NCBI RefSeq assembly: GCF_048537545.1 | Contig: NZ_CP183218.1 | Source: Chania fonticola_B | Lineage (GTDB): Bacteria; Pseudomonadota; Gammaproteobacteria; Enterobacterales; Enterobacteriaceae | DNA length: 64,000 nucleotides | Direction: 5' to 3' (one strand) | Shown: piece after piece, positions 60,590 to 64,000 of the stretch | Numbering within the stretch: the first letter of the stretch is position 1 | Layout of the letters: every line of letters begins with the position of its first letter | Made by a program: the position numbers and the translations under genes | Notes under the pieces: model-generated | Seen by the model: the letters and a program-made list of their open reading frames with translations, nothing else | What the model was told of the DNA's origin: nothing | The model's database searches: none

Positions 60590-61828
60590 TTAGCGCAGGC
60601 TGACCAGCGTTTGCAGGATCGAATCCTGGGTTTTGATGGTTTGCGCGTTTGACTGGTAGTTACGCTGCGCGACGATCATGTTCACCAGTTCCTGACTCAG
60701 ATCGACGTTGGAAGACTCCAGCGCGCCGCTGGTCAGTGAACCGAAACCGCCACCGCCCGCCAGGCCCACGCGTGGCTGACCTGAAGCACCGGTCTCCTTC
60801 CAGACGTTATCGCCCTGTGCGGCCAGCCCTTCCGGGTTGGAGAAGTTGGTCAACACGATCTGCCCCAGCAGTTGGGTCTGCTGGTTGTTGTATACCCCGA
60901 CCACGGTGCCATCTTTGTTGATCTGGAAACCTTGGTATTCCCCGGTGGCGTAGCCGTCCTGGGAAATCTTGCTGACAGAGTCACTGCCGACGTTCTGTTG
61001 CAGGCTACCGGCAAAGCTCAGGTTAAAGTTTTGCGCCAGCGCGCCGTCTTTAGCCGACATTGGCACGACCAGGTTGAATGGCGTGGCGCTTGGTGTGCCA
61101 TCTGGCTTCAACGTGCCGGTCAGCGTACCGCTGTTATCAAAGTTCAGGCTGCCCGCTTTGGCAGACGGAGCACCCGGCACGCTGCCGTCCTGAGTGTAAA
61201 CGTCCCACTTGTTATCAGCCGTTTTTACAAAGTAGGCGTTGATGTTGTGTGCATTGCCTAGGGTGTCGTAGGTGGTAATGGTGTTGACGTAGTTAAACGA
61301 GTCGGTCTTGTTGGGATCGAACGGCGTCACCGCCGGTGGCTTATGGGTCGATTTCAGGTTGGCCACCATATTGCCGCTGGTGCTGGCTTTGGCGTTCATC
61401 ATCCCTTCAGGAATGCTCAGCGGTACCGGATCGGCCCCCTGCTGGATGGTGGGCGGTGAGCCAGCCGCCGGGTAGCCGGTCAGGCTCAACCCTTGCATGT
61501 TGGTGATGTTGCGGTTGGCATCCATGATGAACTGCCCATTACGCGTATAGAAGATGCCGCCATCGGCGTCTTGCATACGGAAGAAGCCGTTCTGGCTGAT
61601 GGCGATATCCATTGCCCGGTTGGTGTTGGTGGTAGTACCACCGTTGAAGTTCTGGGTGATCCCCGCCACTTTCACCCCTAGCCCGACCTGCGAGCCGGCA
61701 AACATATCGGCAAAGGATACGCTGCCGGATTTGAAGCCGTAGGTGGCGGAGTTGGCGATGTTGTTACCAATCACATCCAGGTTGGTTGCAGCCGCGTTTA
61801 AACCGCTGACCGCTTGAGAAAAAGCCAT
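60590..61828 (-). CDS. flgE: Flagellar hook protein FlgE
   Basis: Hook subunit, the flexible joint of the flagellum. 412 residues with MAFSQAVSGLNAAATNLDVI GNNIANSATYGFKSG at the start and SSNVDLSQELVNMIVAQRNY QSNAQTIKTQDSILQTLVSLR at the end. The surface-exposed middle is close in size to that of E. coli FlgE (402). Confidence 0.97.
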   Translation of the reverse strand: MAFSQAVSGLNAAATNLDVIGNNIANSATYGFKSGSVSFADMFAGSQVGLGVKVAGITQNFNGGTTTNTNRAMDIAISQNGFFRMQDADGGIFYTRNGQFIMDANRNITNMQGLSLTGYPAAGSPPTIQQGADPVPLSIPEGMMNAKASTSGNMVANLKSTHKPPAVTPFDPNKTDSFNYVNTITTYDTLGNAHNINAYFVKTADNKWDVYTQDGSVPGAPSAKAGSLNFDNSGTLTGTLKPDGTPSATPFNLVVPMSAKDGALAQNFNLSFAGSLQQNVGSDSVSKISQDGYATGEYQGFQINKDGTVVGVYNNQQTQLLGQIVLTNFSNPEGLAAQGDNVWKETGASGQPRVGLAGGGGFGSLTSGALESSNVDLSQELVNMIVAQRNYQSNAQTIKTQDSILQTLVSLR

Positions 61829-61907
61829 GTCGTTCTCCGAAATAGGTCATTTAAAAAGGTGTCTTCAGGATCGAGGGATCCATAGCCGACGTGGAAAATC
61901 ACTGCGC

Positions 61908-62621
61908 TTAGTTTGACGAACCCAGTTTGGACAGGATCAGGCGCACGTCATCCAGCGTTGAAGTCCCCGCCACGCCCAGATCCAGTTTTGCCCCGTCCGT
62001 TCCGCGCGTGACGCCGTTAACCATGGCGAAACGCAGTGGCTGCGCCACCAACTGCTCACCGCCGTTTTTGGCGTTGATCGCCACGGTGTAAGAACCGTCG
62101 GGCGCATTGGTGCCATCTTCCAGCGAACCGTCCCAGGAGAAGGAGTGCACACCGGCGGTTAGCCCGCCCAGATCGATGGTACGAACCACTTTGCCGGTGG
62201 CATCGCTGATGGTCGCCGTCACCGCATCGGCAGTGCGTTCCAGCTCGATGCCAAACGGCGTGGTGCTGACCTTGCCAGCGTCATTACCCACCAGGATCTC
62301 CTTGCCCGGTACCATCACACCGTGGCCAATCAGCGAACTGGCCTGGATTGACTGGTTGCCGCTGATCTGGCCGGAGATCGACCCCAGCGTGGTGTTGAGC
62401 TTCTCGATCCCACTAACCGTGTTGATTTGGGCCAGTTGGGTAGTCAGTTCGTTGTTTTGCATCGGGTTGGTGGGGTCCTGGTTTTTCAACTGGGCCACCA
62501 ACAGCGTGAGGAAGTTTTTGTTCAAGTCCTGGCTGGCGCTGTTACCATTCACGCCATTCTTGGCGTTGGCACCGGCGATGCTGTTGTCGAGTGATTCATT
62601 GGTGGTGGCGGCAATGGCCAT
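61908..62621 (-). CDS. flgD: Flagellar hook-capping protein FlgD
   Basis: Hook cap needed to polymerise FlgE, removed when the hook is done. 237 residues with the conserved LNKNFLTLLVAQLKNQDPTN PMQNNELTTQLAQINTVSGI block and a C-terminal Tudor/FnIII-like part (AGVHSFSWDGSLEDGTNAPD GSYTVAI). 79 bases before flgE. Confidence 0.96.
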   Translation of the reverse strand: MAIAATTNESLDNSIAGANAKNGVNGNSASQDLNKNFLTLLVAQLKNQDPTNPMQNNELTTQLAQINTVSGIEKLNTTLGSISGQISGNQSIQASSLIGHGVMVPGKEILVGNDAGKVSTTPFGIELERTADAVTATISDATGKVVRTIDLGGLTAGVHSFSWDGSLEDGTNAPDGSYTVAINAKNGGEQLVAQPLRFAMVNGVTRGTDGAKLDLGVAGTSTLDDVRLILSKLGSSN

Positions 62622-62636
62622 AAATAAAAGCTCCGG

Positions 62637-63041
62637 TTACTGACCCAGCGTCAGGGTTTTCATCAACATGGATTTGGTGGTATTCAACACTTCGACGTTG
62701 GCCTGATAGCTGCGCGAGGCCGAAATGGTGTTGACCATTTCCCCGACAACATCGACGTTGGGCATCCGCACATAGCCTTTGGCATCCGCCAGCGGGTTGC
62801 CCGGCTGAAACACCAAACGCTCCGGTGAGGGATCGTCAACCACCTGAGCGACACGCACACCACCGGTCGACTGGCCCGGAGCTGCTGCAACCTCAAACAC
62901 CACCTGTTTGGCCCGATAAGGCTGGCCGTCCGGGCCGGTGGCGCTGTCGGCGTTGGCCATATTGCTGGCGCTGACGTTCAGACGTTGGGATTGTGCAGAC
63001 AGGGCCGAGCCGGAAATATCAAAAATATTCAATAACGACAT
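62637..63041 (-). CDS. flgC: Flagellar proximal rod protein FlgC
   Basis: Proximal rod subunit, 134 residues exactly as in E. coli. MSLLNIFDISGSALSAQSQR LNVSASNMANADSATG and the C-terminal VDVVGEMVNTISASRSYQAN. 15 bases before flgD, 5 after flgB. Confidence 0.97.
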   Translation of the reverse strand: MSLLNIFDISGSALSAQSQRLNVSASNMANADSATGPDGQPYRAKQVVFEVAAAPGQSTGGVRVAQVVDDPSPERLVFQPGNPLADAKGYVRMPNVDVVGEMVNTISASRSYQANVEVLNTTKSMLMKTLTLGQ

Positions 63042-63046
63042 GGGAA

Positions 63047-63460
63047 TTATCCTCCTTGCAGCACGGACATCATGCCTTTGATCTGGCCGTTCAACAGCGT
63101 CAGGTCTGTTTGATATTTCAGGCTGTTATCGGCAAAGTTGGTGCGTTCACGGTCCATATCCACCGTGTTGCCGTCCAGGGAAGGCTGATCCGGCACGCGG
63201 AACAGGAGATCCAGCGACGGTGGCTGCATATTCTGCGCCGGGATATGGCGTGCCGAGGTCAGATTCAGCGCCACGCCGCTGCCGTTGACGCGCCCCTGCG
63301 CCATGACCTTGTTCAGTTGGCTGGCGAAATCGATATCACGAGCCTGATAGCCCGGCGTATCTGCGTTGGCGATGTTGGCCGCCAGGATTTCCTGCCGCTG
63401 GGCGCGCAGGTTCAGCGCCTCCTGGCCAAAACGCAGAGCAGCGTCCAATTTGTCGAGCAT
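63047..63460 (-). CDS. flgB: Flagellar proximal rod protein FlgB
   Basis: Innermost proximal rod subunit, 137 residues. MLDKLDAALRFGQEALNLRA, QRQEILAANIANADTPGYQA RDIDF and a C-terminal NSLKYQTDLTLLNGQIKGMM. First gene of flgBCDEFGHIJ on the minus strand; GGAGG-like sequence (GGAGGGAG) lies just upstream. Confidence 0.97.
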   Translation of the reverse strand: MLDKLDAALRFGQEALNLRAQRQEILAANIANADTPGYQARDIDFASQLNKVMAQGRVNGSGVALNLTSARHIPAQNMQPPSLDLLFRVPDQPSLDGNTVDMDRERTNFADNSLKYQTDLTLLNGQIKGMMSVLQGG

Positions 63461-63622
63461 GCTCCCTCCGCGAGGTTAGAATTTGGAGCCGACAGCATAA
63501 ACGCCCTACCTGTCAGCCTATCGTGGGAATAAGGGCAAAATGCGTCGCTATTTGTCTGCTTAGCCTGCGCGCGTAACGGTTACACTTGTTCCCCTGTGGT
63601 CGCTGCGTCTGTGAGGCAAAAT
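63461..63622. promoter_or_regulatory. flgA-flgB divergent promoter region
   Basis: 162 bases between divergent flgA and flgB, where enterics carry FlhDC-dependent class 2 promoters. No sigma-28 match is visible, and I could not define an FlhDC box with confidence. Confidence 0.5.
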
Positions 63623-64000
63623 ATGAAAAGGATCCTGCTGTTGGTCGGCTTGCTGATCGGTCTGAACGCGCACGCCGAGGGCCTGGACGGACAGGTGGAG
63701 AGCTTTATCAAGTCCCAATTTGCCACCAGTGCCAACGTGACCGACGTCAAAGTGTTGGTGCGCACGCCAGCAAGCCGTTGGCCGCAGTGTGAGTTGCCGC
63801 AGCTTTCGATGCCTCAGAATGCTCGCCGCTGGGGTAACATCAGCATCTCGGCCCGTTGTGGCCAGGAGCGGCGTTTCATTCAGGCACAGGTGCAGCTGAT
63901 GGGGCATTATCTGGTGGCCGCACGGGGGATCAGTGCGGGCAGCAAACTCACTGCAGATGATATCAAGCTGAAAACCGGCCGATTAGACACCCTGCCGCCA
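63623..64000 (+). CDS. flgA: Flagellar P-ring assembly chaperone FlgA, N-terminal part (cut by window edge)
   Basis: Periplasmic chaperone for P-ring (FlgI) assembly. 126 codons are present before the window ends. Signal peptide MKRILLLVGLLIGLNAHAEG, then QVESFIKSQFATSSANVTDV, a Cys pair (PQCELP … SARCGQ), and the start of the SAF domain (LVAARGISAGSKLTADDIKL). GAGG lies upstream of the ATG at 63623. Confidence 0.94.
   Translation, partial: MKRILLLVGLLIGLNAHAEGLDGQVESFIKSQFATSANVTDVKVLVRTPASRWPQCELPQLSMPQNARRWGNISISARCGQERRFIQAQVQLMGHYLVAARGISAGSKLTADDIKLKTGRLDTLPP

Overview
The window looks like chromosome of a motile, facultatively anaerobic member of the Enterobacterales. The best fit is Serratia or a close relative (Yersiniaceae). 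The evidence is enterobacterial-type proteins throughout (NarGKXL, YchO, ChaA, PhoH, PutAP, TcyJLN, FliAZ), G+C-rich coding sequence, and fli and flg flagellar genes lying side by side, whereas in E. coli they are far apart. The genus call is inference.

Layout. 1-6.5 kb: nitrate respiration (narG start, narK, narXL) with FNR and NarL-type sites, and a membrane-anchored winged-helix regulator between narK and narG. 6.5-14.3 kb: ychO (inverse autotransporter with a long Pro/Ala repeat), cbl, chaC, a Fur-type siderophore-interacting protein, chaA and lpxO. 14.6-18.7 kb: a strikingly A+T-rich three-gene minus-strand operon encoding two diverged paralogues of the isocyanide synthase family (PvcA/Dit1) and an MFS transporter. 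On its upstream side lie remnants of a group II intron reverse transcriptase and probably of a transposase. This is the accessory, possibly undescribed system of the window. 19-34 kb: phoH, efeUOB ferrous iron uptake with a good Fur box, the divergent putP/putA pair with GTTGCA operators, a broken hicB-like antitoxin gene, and the cystine/D-cysteine genes tcyJLN and dcyD.

34-64 kb: a nearly complete flagellar superlocus: fliZ-fliA-fliC (minus), fliDST (plus), an AraC regulator and two tiny unannotatable-by-length genes, fliE (minus), fliFGHIJKLMNOPQR (plus), another tiny basic protein gene, then flgL-flgK and flgJ-flgB (minus) with flgA (plus, cut by the window end). Three strong sigma-28 promoters (TAAAGTTT-N11-GCCGATAA type) sit before fliC, fliD and flgK. 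FliA drives the late genes fliC, fliD-S-T and flgK-L; fliF-R supplies the basal body, C-ring, ATPase and export gate; flgB-J supplies rod, rings and hook.

No tRNA, rRNA or CRISPR array was seen. Start codons were moved inward from the longest reading frame where homologue length and ribosome binding sites favoured it; these choices are noted gene by gene.
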